Assembly: GCF_003955715.1 (NCBI RefSeq)
Contig: NZ_CP034463.1
Coordinates: 1,798,001 to 1,862,000, forward strand
Source of the DNA: Streptomyces aquilus
GTDB lineage: Bacteria > Actinomycetota > Actinomycetes > Streptomycetales > Streptomycetaceae
DNA: 64,000 bases
Reading direction: 5' to 3'
The notes beneath the pieces were generated by a model. The model was not told the DNA's origin, searched no databases, and worked only from the letters and a program-made list of their open reading frames with translations. The translations under genes and the position numbers were made by a program. This document shows positions 45,760 through 54,807 of the stretch, in pieces. The number at the start of each line of letters is the position of its first letter. The first letter of the stretch is position 1.

Positions 45760-46277
45760 CGGCTCCCGAAGGGCTGCTGGTCCCCCCGGGGCACGGCCGG
45801 GTGGTGCAGACCCCCGCCCAGCACGTGACGTTCAAGGTGACCGGGTCGCACTCGCGCGCGGCCTCCACCTTCGAGGTCGTCGTCCCGCCCGGCTTCGACG
45901 TGGGCGCCCATGTGCACACCCGCAGCGAGGAGTTGTTCTACGTCCTCGAAGGCGAGCTGGACGTGCTCGCCTTCGAGCCGAGGGTGCGCACCCCCGACAA
46001 CTGGCAGCACTGGGAGTCCAGTTCGGGCAGCCGGGTGGTACGGGCGACACCGGGCACGGTGATCGTCGTACCCCCGGGCTGTCCGCACGCGTTCGCGAAC
46101 CCGACGGACACCCCGGCCAAGATGTTCTTCCAGGCGTCCCCGCCGCCGGATCACGAGCGGTACTTCGAGGAACTGCTCGAGATCCTGGGCGGCGGGGGCC
46201 CGCCGGATCACGCGGCGATCGAGGAGCTGCGCCGGCGGTACGACATCGAGCAGCTGACGCCGCTCAGGCACCGCTAG
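45756..46277 (+). CDS. Cupin monooxygenase (MomA-like), flaviolin formation
   Basis: The 173-residue protein is a single cupin: [20 protein letters not shown], then [16 protein letters not shown]. In rppA-P450 operons the cupin is the MomA-type quinone-forming oxygenase that turns tetrahydroxynaphthalene into flaviolin; this assignment follows context plus fold. GTG start overlaps the P450 stop. Its TAG stop overlaps the convergent dehydrogenase stop within CTAG. Confidence 0.8.
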   Translation: MTAPEGLLVPPGHGRVVQTPAQHVTFKVTGSHSRAASTFEVVVPPGFDVGAHVHTRSEELFYVLEGELDVLAFEPRVRTPDNWQHWESSSGSRVVRATPGTVIVVPPGCPHAFANPTDTPAKMFFQASPPPDHERYFEELLEILGGGGPPDHAAIEELRRRYDIEQLTPLRHR

Positions 46278-47500
46278 CGGATCGGCATCCCCGAGAGGGT
46301 GCGGGCGATGACCAGGCGCTGGATCTCGCTCGTGCCCTCGAAGATCGTGTAGATCGCGGCGTCGCGGTGCATGCGCTCGACCGGGTACTCGCGGGTGTAG
46401 CCGTTGCCGCCGAGGATCTGGACCGCCTGGGCGGTGACCTTCTTGGCCGTCTCGCTGGCGAACAGCTTCGACATCGAGCCCTCGGCCGCGGTGAACGGCT
46501 TGCCGTTGATCGCCATCCAGGAGGCGCGCCAGACCAGCAGCCGGGCGGCGTCGATGGACGTACGCATGTCGGCGAGCTGGAAGGCGACGCCCTGGTTGTC
46601 GATGATCGGGCGGCCGAACTGCTCGCGGGTCTTGGCGTAGTCGAGGGCGACCTCGTACGCGGCCCGGGCGGTGCCCACCGCCATCGCGCCGACCGCCGGG
46701 CGGGAGGCCTCGAACGTGGCCATCGCCGCGTTCTTCACGCGCTCGCCGCCCTGCTTGGCCCGCTCGCGGGCCCGGGCGAGGCGCTCGTCGAGCTTCTCCT
46801 TGCCACCGAGGAGGCAGGAGCCGGGCACGCGCACGTTCTCCAGGACGACCTCGGCGGTGTGCGAGGCGCGGATGCCGTGCTTCTTGAACTTCTGGCCCTG
46901 GGACAGGCCGGGGGTGTTCGGCGGGATGATGAAGGAGGCGTGGCCCTTGGAGCCGAGCTCCGCGTCGACCACGGCCACGACCACGTGGACGTTGGCGATG
47001 CCGCCGTTGGTCGCCCAGGTCTTGGTGCCGTTGAGCACCCACTCGTCCTTGGCCTCGTCGTACACCGCGCGGGTGCGCATCGAGGCCACGTCCGAACCGG
47101 CGTCCGGCTCGGAGGAGCAGAACGCGGCGACCTTGACGTCGTTGACGTCGCCGTACATCTGCGGGATCCAGGTGCCGATCTGCTCCTCGGTGCCGTTGGC
47201 GAGGACGCCGACGGCGGCGAGACCGGTGCCGACGATCGACAGCGCGATGCCCGCGTCGCCCCAGAACAGCTCCTCCATCGCCATGGGGATGCCGAGGCCG
47301 GTGGAGTCGAAGTACTGCTGGGCGTAGAAGTCGAGCGAGTAGATGCCGACCTTGGCGGCCTCCTGGATGACCGGCCAGGGAGTCTCCTCACGCTCGTCCC
47401 ATTCGGCGGCCGCGGGGCGGATGACGTCGGCGGCGAAGCCGTGCAGCCAGTCCCGGACCTCCTTCTGTTCGTCGTTGAGCTCCATGGTGAACTCGGCCAT
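46274..47500 (-). CDS. Acyl-CoA dehydrogenase
   Basis: This 408-residue flavoenzyme has [38 protein letters not shown] and the C-terminal [20 protein letters not shown] with the catalytic-Glu region. It starts at an ATG preceded by GGAGGGGAC. It is divergent from a TetR regulator with a palindrome between and is likely repressed by it. It ends tail to tail with the cupin gene, the two stops sharing CTAG. Confidence 0.92.
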   Translation of the reverse strand: MAEFTMELNDEQKEVRDWLHGFAADVIRPAAAEWDEREETPWPVIQEAAKVGIYSLDFYAQQYFDSTGLGIPMAMEELFWGDAGIALSIVGTGLAAVGVLANGTEEQIGTWIPQMYGDVNDVKVAAFCSSEPDAGSDVASMRTRAVYDEAKDEWVLNGTKTWATNGGIANVHVVVAVVDAELGSKGHASFIIPPNTPGLSQGQKFKKHGIRASHTAEVVLENVRVPGSCLLGGKEKLDERLARARERAKQGGERVKNAAMATFEASRPAVGAMAVGTARAAYEVALDYAKTREQFGRPIIDNQGVAFQLADMRTSIDAARLLVWRASWMAINGKPFTAAEGSMSKLFASETAKKVTAQAVQILGGNGYTREYPVERMHRDAAIYTIFEGTSEIQRLVIARTLSGMPIR

Positions 47501-47537
47501 GTCCCCTCCAGCGGCGGCGCAAATGCATGTTACTAGC

Positions 47538-47557
47538 GGTAACCCGAGTCTGTTACC
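47538..47557. promoter_or_regulatory. TetR operator between acyl-CoA dehydrogenase and its regulator
   Basis: GGTAAC, eight bases, GTTACC is a perfect dyad in the AT-richer divergent gap. TAGC and GACC flanks and a following ACCGACCGGT stretch (47556-47565) enlarge the symmetric region. It lies about 40 bp before the dehydrogenase start. Confidence 0.65.
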
Positions 47558-47672
47558 GACCGGTAGGAAAAGTCAACTCCTGATGACACCTCGGCAGCCC
47601 GTTCGATGCATGAGGCATGGTGAGTGTTAGCTTGCGCAGGCATTACCGAATCAGCACGGGTGGGGAGAGCTC

Positions 47673-48317
47673 ATGGACACCACGCAGCGGACCGATCAGC
47701 AACGGTCCGCCGACCGCCGTCGGCGCGAGCTGCTGGAGGCCGCGGACCGGGTGGTCCTGCGTGACGGACCGCAGGCCTCCATGAACGCGATCGCCGCGGA
47801 AGCGGGCATCACCAAGCCGATCCTCTACCGTCACTTCGGTGACAAGGGGGGACTCTACGCGGCGTTGGCCAAGCGGCATACAGACGCGCTGCTGGATTCT
47901 CTCCGGGCCGCGCTGGACGCGCCCGCGGAGCGGCGGGAGCGGGTGGAGGCCACGCTCGACACCTACCTCGCGGCGATCGAGGCGCGGCCTCAGGTGTACC
48001 GGTTCCTGATGCATCCCGCGGAGGGGGGTCAGGTCGGGGACCAGGGGTTCGACGTCGGCAAGCACTCGGCTCCGCTGCTGCGGCGGATGGGCGAGGAGTT
48101 GGCGCAGGTCATCGAGGACCGGGTGGATCTCGGGCCCGGGAGTCAGCAACTGGCTCGGGTGTGGGGGCACGGGATCGTCGGGATGATGCATGCGGCCGGG
48201 GACTGGTGGCTGGGGGAACGGCCTTGTTCTCGGGCTGAGTTGGTGCGGAGTCTGGCGGATCTGTTGTGGGGGCGGTTGGCTGCCGCAGGGGACAAGGTCG
48301 GTGGTCCCGGGTTCTGA
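47673..48317 (+). CDS. TetR family transcriptional repressor
   Basis: The 214-residue regulator has a TetR helix-turn-helix at residues 18-62 (RRELLEAADRVVL, MNAIAAEAGITKPILYRHFGDKGGLY given in part) and an all-helical ligand domain with a C-terminal WGRLAAAGD. It is divergent from an acyl-CoA dehydrogenase gene and probably responds to an acyl-CoA. The ATG follows GGGGAGAGC. Confidence 0.92.
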   Translation: MDTTQRTDQQRSADRRRRELLEAADRVVLRDGPQASMNAIAAEAGITKPILYRHFGDKGGLYAALAKRHTDALLDSLRAALDAPAERRERVEATLDTYLAAIEARPQVYRFLMHPAEGGQVGDQGFDVGKHSAPLLRRMGEELAQVIEDRVDLGPGSQQLARVWGHGIVGMMHAAGDWWLGERPCSRAELVRSLADLLWGRLAAAGDKVGGPGF

Positions 48318-48320
48318 AAC

Positions 48321-48365
48321 CCCCTGGGGGCGCGGGGAACTGCGCGACCAGCCACCGACGGCCCG
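48321..48365. repeat. Streptomyces intergenic repeat element
   Basis: CCCCCTGGGGGCGCGGGGAA followed by CTGCGCGACCAGCCACCGA is a copy of the same element seen near 16.0 kb. It starts right after the tetR stop and lies between convergent tetR and deformylase genes, so a terminator role is plausible. Confidence 0.65.
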
Positions 48366-48378
48366 CAGCCGCACGAAC

Positions 48379-48918
48379 TCAACGCCCCCACGGCGCCTTG
48401 GCGGCCTGCCGCAATACCCGTCGCTTCCGCCACCCCGTGAGGTGATCGACGTAGACCCGGCCCTCCACGTGGTCGCACTCATGCTGCAAGCACCTCGCGA
48501 ACCAACCCGTGCCCTGCACCCGCACCGGCTCCCCCGTCATCGTGAAACCCTCCACCACCGCGTGGTCGTGGCGTTCCGTTCCCGCCTCCAGGCCCGGCAG
48601 GGACAGGCAGCCCTCCGGGCCCCGCAGCACCAGTCCGTCCGCCTCCACCAGGCGCGGGTTGACCACATGTCCCAGGTGCCGTACATCCTCGTCGTCCGGG
48701 CAGTCGTAGACGAACACCCGCAGCGGCTCGCCGATCTGGTTGGCGGCGAGGCCGACTCCCTGCGCCGCGTACATCGTCGCGAACAAGTCCTCCACGAGCG
48801 TCGCCAGTTCCGGGCCGAAGTCCGTGACGTCCTCGCACGGGGCGTGCAGGACGGGGTCACCGAGCAGGGTGAGGGGCCGGACCCGTCCACGGGTGCCCGG
48901 AATGGAGCTGTTTCGCAT
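48379..48918 (-). CDS. def: Peptide deformylase
   Basis: All three deformylase motifs are present in 179 residues: GVGLAANQIG (54-63), EGCLSLPG with Cys104, and QHECDH with His146, Glu147 and His150 as metal and catalytic residues. It removes the formyl group from nascent proteins. The second motif is standard EGCLS. Start chosen at the ATG giving MRNSSIPG; the ribosome binding site is weak. It is divergent from murT. Confidence 0.94.
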   Translation of the reverse strand: MRNSSIPGTRGRVRPLTLLGDPVLHAPCEDVTDFGPELATLVEDLFATMYAAQGVGLAANQIGEPLRVFVYDCPDDEDVRHLGHVVNPRLVEADGLVLRGPEGCLSLPGLEAGTERHDHAVVEGFTMTGEPVRVQGTGWFARCLQHECDHVEGRVYVDHLTGWRKRRVLRQAAKAPWGR

Positions 48919-49023
48919 GGCCGCAAGGGTACGGCGATTCGGGACTGCGAATGGATCTCGATAGGCTGACCACCACCACGTTGCCGTCAGGCGCGGCGCG
49001 TACGCAAGGAGGATCGAGAACTG

Positions 49024-50262
49024 ATGGCAGGCAACTCGGACCCGCTCACGCCGCGGGCCAAGATCGCCGTGACCGCGGGCAAGGCGGTCGCAGCGGCGTC
49101 GCGCGCCGCGGGGCGCGGCAGCGGTTCGGTGATCGGCGGCCGGGTGGCGCTCAAGCTCGACCCCGACCTCCTCGCCCGGCTCGCCCAGAACCTGGATGTG
49201 GTTCTTGTCTCGGCGACCAACGGCAAGACCACGACCACCAGGCTGATCGCCGAGGCGCTGCGGGCCGCCGGGCCCGTCGTGTCCAACGCGCTCGGCGCCA
49301 ACATGCCCGCCGGCATCACCTCGGCTCTCGCCGGCAGCTCGGACGCCCGCTACGGCGTGATCGAGGTCGACGAGAAGTACCTCGCCGGCGTCGCCCGGGA
49401 CACCGCGCCGAAGTGCATCGCGCTGCTCAACCTCTCCCGCGACCAGCTCGACCGTGCCGCCGAGACGCGCATGCTCGCCGAGGCCTGGCGTGAGGGGCTG
49501 GCCGGCAGCAAGGCCGTCATCATCGCCAACGCCGACGACCCGCTGGTCGTGTGGGCCGCCTCCTCCTCCCCCAACGTCGTCTGGGTCGCCGCCGGGCAGA
49601 TGTGGAAGGACGACGCCTGGTCCTGCCCGTCCTGCGGTGGTGTGATGCAGCGGCCGGGCGACGACTGGTTCTGCGGGGAGTGCGGGTTCCGGCGGCCGAC
49701 GCCGAGCTGGGCGCTGTCCGGGGACCACGTGCTGGACCCGCACGGTTCCGCCTGGCCGATCCATCTTCAGCTGCCCGGCCGCGCCAACAAGGCCAACGCC
49801 GCCTCCTCGGCCGCCGTCGCCGCCGTGTTCGGCGTACCGCCGCAGGTCGCGCTGGAGCGCATGTACCAGGTGCAGGCCGTCGCCGGGCGGTATGACGTGG
49901 TGCAGTTCCAGCAGCGTGATCTGCGGCTGCTGCTCGCGAAGAACCCGGCCGGCTGGCTCGAAACGTTCAGCCTCATCGATCCGCCGCCCACCCCGGTGAT
50001 CCTCTCGGTGAACGCGCGCGGCGCCGACGGCACCGACACCTCCTGGCTGTGGGACGTCGACTACACGCGGCTGACCGGCCACCCGATCTGCGTCATCGGC
50101 GACCGCAAGCTCGACCTCGCGGTGCGTCTGGAAGTCGCCAACCAGCACTTCCAGGTCTGCGAGAACCTCGACCAGGCCGTGCAGCTGTGCCCGCCGGGCC
50201 GCATCGAGGTCATCGCCAACTACACCGCCTTCCAGGACCTGCGCCGCCGCGTCGGCAACTGA
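49024..50262 (+). CDS. murT: Lipid II isoglutaminyl synthase subunit MurT
   Basis: The 412-residue Mur-ligase-like protein has the ATP loop SATNGKTTTTRL (about 63-74) and a zinc ribbon with Cys201, Cys204, Cys217 and Cys220, the MurT insertion. The C-terminal DUF1727 domain follows. With GatD it amidates the D-Glu of lipid II. GGAGG lies about eight bases before the ATG. The gene is 17 bases from gatD. Confidence 0.94.
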   Translation: MAGNSDPLTPRAKIAVTAGKAVAAASRAAGRGSGSVIGGRVALKLDPDLLARLAQNLDVVLVSATNGKTTTTRLIAEALRAAGPVVSNALGANMPAGITSALAGSSDARYGVIEVDEKYLAGVARDTAPKCIALLNLSRDQLDRAAETRMLAEAWREGLAGSKAVIIANADDPLVVWAASSSPNVVWVAAGQMWKDDAWSCPSCGGVMQRPGDDWFCGECGFRRPTPSWALSGDHVLDPHGSAWPIHLQLPGRANKANAASSAAVAAVFGVPPQVALERMYQVQAVAGRYDVVQFQQRDLRLLLAKNPAGWLETFSLIDPPPTPVILSVNARGADGTDTSWLWDVDYTRLTGHPICVIGDRKLDLAVRLEVANQHFQVCENLDQAVQLCPPGRIEVIANYTAFQDLRRRVGN

Positions 50263-50278
50263 CACTCAGGGGACTTTT

Positions 50279-51007
50279 GTGAGCGACAACCAGCTGCGGG
50301 TCGTCTGGATCTATCCCGACCTGCTCAGCACGTACGGCGACCAGGGCAACGTCCTGGTCGTGGAGCGCCGGGCGCGGCAGCGGGGCCTCGACGTGGCCCG
50401 CCTCGACGTGCGCAGCGACCAGCCGATCCCGACCTCCGGGGACATCTACCTCATCGGCGGCGGCGAGGACCGTCCGCAGCGGCTCGCGGCGGAGCGGCTG
50501 CGCCGGGACGGCGGACTGCACCGGGCGGTGGAGAACGGCGCGATCGTGTTCTCGGTGTGTGCCGGCTACCAGATCCTCGGGCACGAGTTCATCAACGACC
50601 TCGGCCAGCGTGAGCCGGGTCTCGGCCTGCTCGACGTGGTCTCGGTCCGTGGTGAGGGCGCGCGGTGCGTCGGTGACGTCCTCGCCGACATCGACCCGCG
50701 CCTCGGGCTGCCCCCGCTGACCGGCTTCGAGAACCACCAGGGCGTCACCCACCTCGGCCCCACCGCCCGCCCGCTCGCCAACGTCCGCCTGGGCAACGGC
50801 AACGGCACGGGAGACGGCACGGAGGGCGCGTACAACGACACGGTCTTCGGTACCTACATGCACGGTCCCGTGCTGGCGCGGAACCCGCTCATCGCCGACC
50901 TGCTGCTGAAGCTGGCGCTCGACGTGAACGCGCTGCCGCCGACCGACGACCGCTGGTACGAGGCGCTGCGCAACGAGCGCATCGCCTCCGCGCAGCAGCC
51001 CGCGTGA
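50279..51007 (+). CDS. gatD: Lipid II isoglutaminyl synthase glutaminase subunit GatD
   Basis: The 242-residue class I glutamine amidotransferase has Cys94 in FSVCAGYQI and His195 in TYMHGPVLARNP, the GatD catalytic pair. It supplies ammonia to MurT. GTG start after an AGGGGA. Cotranscribed with murT. Confidence 0.93.
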   Translation: MSDNQLRVVWIYPDLLSTYGDQGNVLVVERRARQRGLDVARLDVRSDQPIPTSGDIYLIGGGEDRPQRLAAERLRRDGGLHRAVENGAIVFSVCAGYQILGHEFINDLGQREPGLGLLDVVSVRGEGARCVGDVLADIDPRLGLPPLTGFENHQGVTHLGPTARPLANVRLGNGNGTGDGTEGAYNDTVFGTYMHGPVLARNPLIADLLLKLALDVNALPPTDDRWYEALRNERIASAQQPA

Positions 51008-51198
51008 GCTGGGAGTTCACCAGTACTCAAGGGTCACTTCACCAGCCCGTCTGACGATGTGTCCGCACACCTGAGCGGGGCCGTCCAGCAGGCGGACGCA
51101 CGGTTCGGTCCCGCCCCCTCCTGCCGCTAGGGTGGCGGGGATCGAGCCGGACAGCGTGGTCCGGTCCCCGGCCCACGTTGAGAAGGTTGTTTCGGGCT

Positions 51199-52224
51199 AT
51201 GCGCATTGGTGTCCTCACGTCCGGCGGCGACTGCCCCGGCCTGAACGCCGTCATCCGGTCCGTCGTGCACCGTGCCGTCGCCGACCACGGCGACGAGGTC
51301 ATCGGCTTCCGGGACGGCTGGAAGGGTCTCCTGGAGTGCGACTACCTCAAGCTCGACCTCGACGCGGTGGGCGGCATCCTCGCCCGCGGCGGCACCATCC
51401 TCGGCTCCTCCCGGGTCCAGCCCTCCCATCTGCGTGACGGAGTGGAGCGGGCCAAGGGACATGTCGCCGAGCTCGGCCTCGACGCGATCATCCCGATCGG
51501 TGGCGAGGGCACGCTGAAGGCGGCCCGGCTGATGTCCGACGCGGGGCTGCCGATCGTCGGCGTGCCGAAGACCATCGACAACGACATCGCGGTCACGGAC
51601 GTCACCTTCGGCTTCGACACGGCCGTGGGCGTGGCCACGGAGGCCCTGGACCGGCTCAAGACCACCGCCGAGTCGCATCAGCGCGTGCTCGTCGTCGAGG
51701 TCATGGGGCGGCACACCGGCTGGATCGCGCTGCACTCCGGCATGGCGGCCGGCGCGCACGCCATCGTCGTGCCGGAACGGCCCTTCGACATCGAGGAGTT
51801 GGCGCGGCGGGTCGGCGAGCGGTTCGAGGCCGGCAAGCGGTTCGCGATCGTCGTCGCGGCGGAGGGCGCGAAGCCGGCGCCGGGGTCCATGGCGTTCGAC
51901 GAGGGCGGCAAGGACATCTACGGGCACGAGCGCTTCGCCGGGATCGCGCGGCAGCTGTCCATCGAGCTGGAGCAGCGGCTGGGGAAGGAAGCGCGGCCGG
52001 TGATCCTGGGGCATGTGCAGCGGGGCGGTACGCCGACCGCGTACGACCGTGTTCTTGCCACGCGGTTCGGGTGGCATGCGGTGGAGGCCGTGCACCGGGG
52101 CGAGTTCGGTCACATGACCGCGCTGCGGGGGACGGACATCGTGATGGTGCCGTTGGCGGAAGCGGTGGAGACGTTGAAGACGGTTCCTGAGGAGCGGTAC
52201 GCCGAAGCGGAGTGCGTCCTCTAG
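51199..52224 (+). CDS. pfkA: 6-phosphofructokinase, group III actinobacterial type
   Basis: The 341-residue enzyme has TSGGDCPGLNAVIR, GGEGTLKAARLM and PKTIDNDI. Gly104 (after GGE) with Lys124 (PKT) matches the ATP-using Streptomyces PFKs; the PPi-dependent relatives have Asp at 104. It phosphorylates fructose-6-phosphate in glycolysis. Start ATG follows GAGAAGG at about 12 bases. A 191-bp gap with a TAGGGT -10-like box at about 51126 precedes it. Confidence 0.92.
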   Translation: MRIGVLTSGGDCPGLNAVIRSVVHRAVADHGDEVIGFRDGWKGLLECDYLKLDLDAVGGILARGGTILGSSRVQPSHLRDGVERAKGHVAELGLDAIIPIGGEGTLKAARLMSDAGLPIVGVPKTIDNDIAVTDVTFGFDTAVGVATEALDRLKTTAESHQRVLVVEVMGRHTGWIALHSGMAAGAHAIVVPERPFDIEELARRVGERFEAGKRFAIVVAAEGAKPAPGSMAFDEGGKDIYGHERFAGIARQLSIELEQRLGKEARPVILGHVQRGGTPTAYDRVLATRFGWHAVEAVHRGEFGHMTALRGTDIVMVPLAEAVETLKTVPEERYAEAECVL

Positions 52225-52256
52225 TCGTCTGGCGGGTGCGAGTCGTTCGTGGTGGC

Positions 52257-52308
52257 TCGCGCCCACGCGGCGGAGCCGCAAATTAATACAGCCCCGCGCC
52301 CCTGAGGG
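52257..52308. repeat. Streptomyces intergenic repeat element, AT-containing variant
   Basis: On the minus strand this reads CAGGGGCGCGGGGCTGTATT then AATTTGCGGCTCCGCCGCG, a second recurring variant of the GC-rich element, with its distinctive AT-rich centre. It lies just before the pfkA terminator. Confidence 0.6.
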
Positions 52309-52317
52309 ACATCAGCT

Positions 52318-52347
52318 TGCCCCCGGTGACAAAGGTCGCCGGGGGCA
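52318..52347. terminator. Hairpin terminator after pfkA
   Basis: TGCCCCCGGTGAC and GTCGCCGGGGGCA pair over 13 positions (one G-T) around an AAAG loop, followed by GTTCT. It lies 94 bases past the pfkA stop. Confidence 0.88.
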
Positions 52348-52404
52348 GTTCTAGTCTTGGGGCGGACGTAAGTGCACAACCCCCACGAATCAGGAGCCGG
52401 CGTA

Positions 52405-53355
52405 ATGGATCACAGCGGGCACGGCATGACCATGGATCTGCCGCCGTTCACGCTGGGGCGGGGGCTTCAGTGGTCGGCCGACCCGTTCTTTCTCGTCGCC
52501 TGCCTGGTGGGGCTCGGGCTGTACGGGTACGGGGTCTTCCGGCTGCGGCGGCGTGGGGACGCCTGGTCGGCGGGGCGGACGGTGTCGTTCGTCGTCGGTG
52601 TGCTGACGATCATGCTCGTGATGTGCACCCGGCTCAACGACTACGGCATGGTCATGTTCAGCGTGCACATGGTGCAGCACATGGTCATCAGCATGCTGTC
52701 GCCGATCCTGATCCTGCTCGGCGCTCCCGTGACCCTCGCGCTGCGGGTGCTGCCCGCCGCCGGCAAGGGGCGCAAGGGGCCGCGCGAGCTGCTGCTGGCG
52801 CTGCTGCACAGCCGGTACATGCGGATCATCACGCACCCGGCGTTCACGATCCCGCTGTTCATCGCGAGCCTGTACGCGCTGTACTTCACTCCGCTCTTCG
52901 ACTTCCTGATGGGGTCCAGGACCGGGCACCTCGCGATGATGGTGCACTTCCTCGCGGTGGGTGTCGTCTTCTTCTGGCCGATCATCGGTGTCGACCCGGG
53001 GCCGCACCGGCCGGGTTATCTGATGCGGATGCTGGAGCTGTTCGCGGGCATGCCGTTCCACGCGTTCTTCGGGATCGCGTTGATGATGGCGTCGACCCCG
53101 ATGGTCGAGACGTTCAAGAATCCGCCCGCCTCGCTCGGTATCGACGCGCTCTCGGACCAGAACGCCGCGGGCGGGATCGCCTGGGCGTTCAGTGAGATCC
53201 CGTCCGTGCTGGTGCTGCTCGCGCTGCTGTTCCAGTGGTACGGCTCGGAGCAGCGGCAGGCCCGGCGCAAGGACCGGGCCGCCGACCGGGACGGCGACAA
53301 GGAACTCGAGGCATACAACGCCTATTTGGCCTCATTGAACGCACGTGGGCGCTGA
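52405..53355 (+). CDS. Cytochrome c oxidase assembly factor CtaG/Caa3 family membrane protein
   Basis: The 316-residue protein has about seven hydrophobic helices, an N-terminal MDHSGHGM with possible copper-binding His/Met, and the family motif MVMFSVHMVQHMVISMLSPILILLGAP, quoted in part as SVHMVQHM and PILILLGAP. It should help insert copper into cytochrome oxidase at the membrane. CAGGAG lies ten bases before the ATG. Confidence 0.9.
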   Translation: MDHSGHGMTMDLPPFTLGRGLQWSADPFFLVACLVGLGLYGYGVFRLRRRGDAWSAGRTVSFVVGVLTIMLVMCTRLNDYGMVMFSVHMVQHMVISMLSPILILLGAPVTLALRVLPAAGKGRKGPRELLLALLHSRYMRIITHPAFTIPLFIASLYALYFTPLFDFLMGSRTGHLAMMVHFLAVGVVFFWPIIGVDPGPHRPGYLMRMLELFAGMPFHAFFGIALMMASTPMVETFKNPPASLGIDALSDQNAAGGIAWAFSEIPSVLVLLALLFQWYGSEQRQARRKDRAADRDGDKELEAYNAYLASLNARGR

Positions 53356-53423
53356 AAGGCCTTTTGGGACTGGGTCATTCAGTAGCATGAAGCGCGTTGG
53401 GGGAACCGCCGGGGGGAGCGGTG

Positions 53424-54779
53424 ATGACATTTCGCGCATTTATGCAAAGGCTCGCGGCAAAGGTCGCGTGTCTGTTGGTTCTCGTTCTCGCGGTGAGTGG
53501 CTGCGACAGAGGTACGCCTTCGCTGGTGGTGAAGGCGGTCGCGGCCGGGGTGCCGTCACTCGCGCCGTTCTTCGACGAGCGGAGCGGACTCGGCGAGGAC
53601 GCGCCGGACGTCAAGGCGCAGCCCGTGCGAGGCAGCCTTCAGCAGGGCGACACTCCGGGGCTGTACGGCGGCTCGAAGCAACCGACCGTCTGTGACGTCA
53701 AGAAACTCAAGGCATTCCTCACCGATCCCGGGAACGACCAGAAGGCACAGGCGTGGGCGCGTGCCCTGGGAATCACCACCGGTGAGATACCGGAATATCT
53801 GGATCGACTCACACCGGTTCTGCTGCGTCACGACACTCTCGTCAAGAATCACGACTACAAAAAGGGAAAGGCCGTTCCCTACGACTCGCTGCTCCAGGCC
53901 GGAATCGCGATTCTCGTCGATCACCGGGGACAGCCGGCCGTGAAGTGCAGCTGCGGAAATCCCCTGCGTCCTTTCACGGGTGACACGAACCGTATCTCGG
54001 TCAAGTTCGAGGACGGGAACAAGGAGTGGAAGGGGTACGACCGTTCCTCGGTCGTGGCGGTGCGGCCCGCGGCCCGTCCGCTGGAGAAGATCGCCCTGGT
54101 CGACGTGGACGATCCCGACCGCGGGATCAACCGGCCGGTCGGCACCGGGGGCGCGAAGGACGCCGCCTTCGACACCCGGAAGACCGAGGCCGTCCCCGGT
54201 CTTGCGGGGAAGACCTTCGGTGAGGCCCGGCAGGCGCTGGCCGACAAGGGCCTCGCGGCCGGGTACGACACCGGGTCGGTGCCGGCGGACAGCGCGCGGG
54301 TCACGGCGACCGACCCGCCGGCCGGGACCGAGCTGCGGTTCGGGCAGTACGTGATGCTGAGCGTGGCGGAGGGTTCGTCGCCCGGAGACGGCGACACCAC
54401 CTCTCCCCCGCCGTCGGAGCCCTCGCTGTCCGGGCCGTCGACGCCCGGTACCTCGGCGCCGGAATCGAGCGGCAGCACGTCGAAGTCGCCGTCGACCAGT
54501 CCCTCGACCAGCCCCTCGACGAGCACACCGTCCGGCCCGTCGACGTCGACGTCGACGTCCACGCCCCCGTCGACCCCGACCTCACCGTCGACCTCGCCGT
54601 CGACCGTGACCAGCGCACCGCCGCCGTCCCCGCCACCGCCGGAGACCACGAGCGCTCCCCCGGTGACGACCAGCGCGCCGCCGGTGACGACCGCCGCCCC
54701 GCCGCCGGTCACGACCGTCGTGCCGCCGCCCAGCACCGAGTCCGCGCCCGAGGAGCCCACCGCAAGCGTCGCCACGTAG
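53424..54779 (+). CDS. Lipoprotein with PASTA-like domain and Ser/Thr/Pro tail
   Basis: The 451-residue protein has a signal sequence ending in the lipobox AVSG-Cys, a globular region to about 245 with CSCGNPLRPFTGDTN, one PASTA-like domain (EAVPGLAGKTFGEARQALADKG and DPPAGTELRFGQYV), and a low-complexity Ser/Thr/Pro tail from about 320 on. PASTA modules bind peptidoglycan or related ligands. It is 28 bp upstream of a membrane Ser/Thr kinase and so may be its extracellular partner. The ATG at 53424 with GGGGGAG upstream gives the correct signal peptide. Confidence 0.85.
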   Translation: MTFRAFMQRLAAKVACLLVLVLAVSGCDRGTPSLVVKAVAAGVPSLAPFFDERSGLGEDAPDVKAQPVRGSLQQGDTPGLYGGSKQPTVCDVKKLKAFLTDPGNDQKAQAWARALGITTGEIPEYLDRLTPVLLRHDTLVKNHDYKKGKAVPYDSLLQAGIAILVDHRGQPAVKCSCGNPLRPFTGDTNRISVKFEDGNKEWKGYDRSSVVAVRPAARPLEKIALVDVDDPDRGINRPVGTGGAKDAAFDTRKTEAVPGLAGKTFGEARQALADKGLAAGYDTGSVPADSARVTATDPPAGTELRFGQYVMLSVAEGSSPGDGDTTSPPPSEPSLSGPSTPGTSAPESSGSTSKSPSTSPSTSPSTSTPSGPSTSTSTSTPPSTPTSPSTSPSTVTSAPPPSPPPPETTSAPPVTTSAPPVTTAAPPPVTTVVPPPSTESAPEEPTASVAT

Positions 54780-54807
54780 CGCCCCCGCAGAACCCGGGAG
54801 TCACCGG

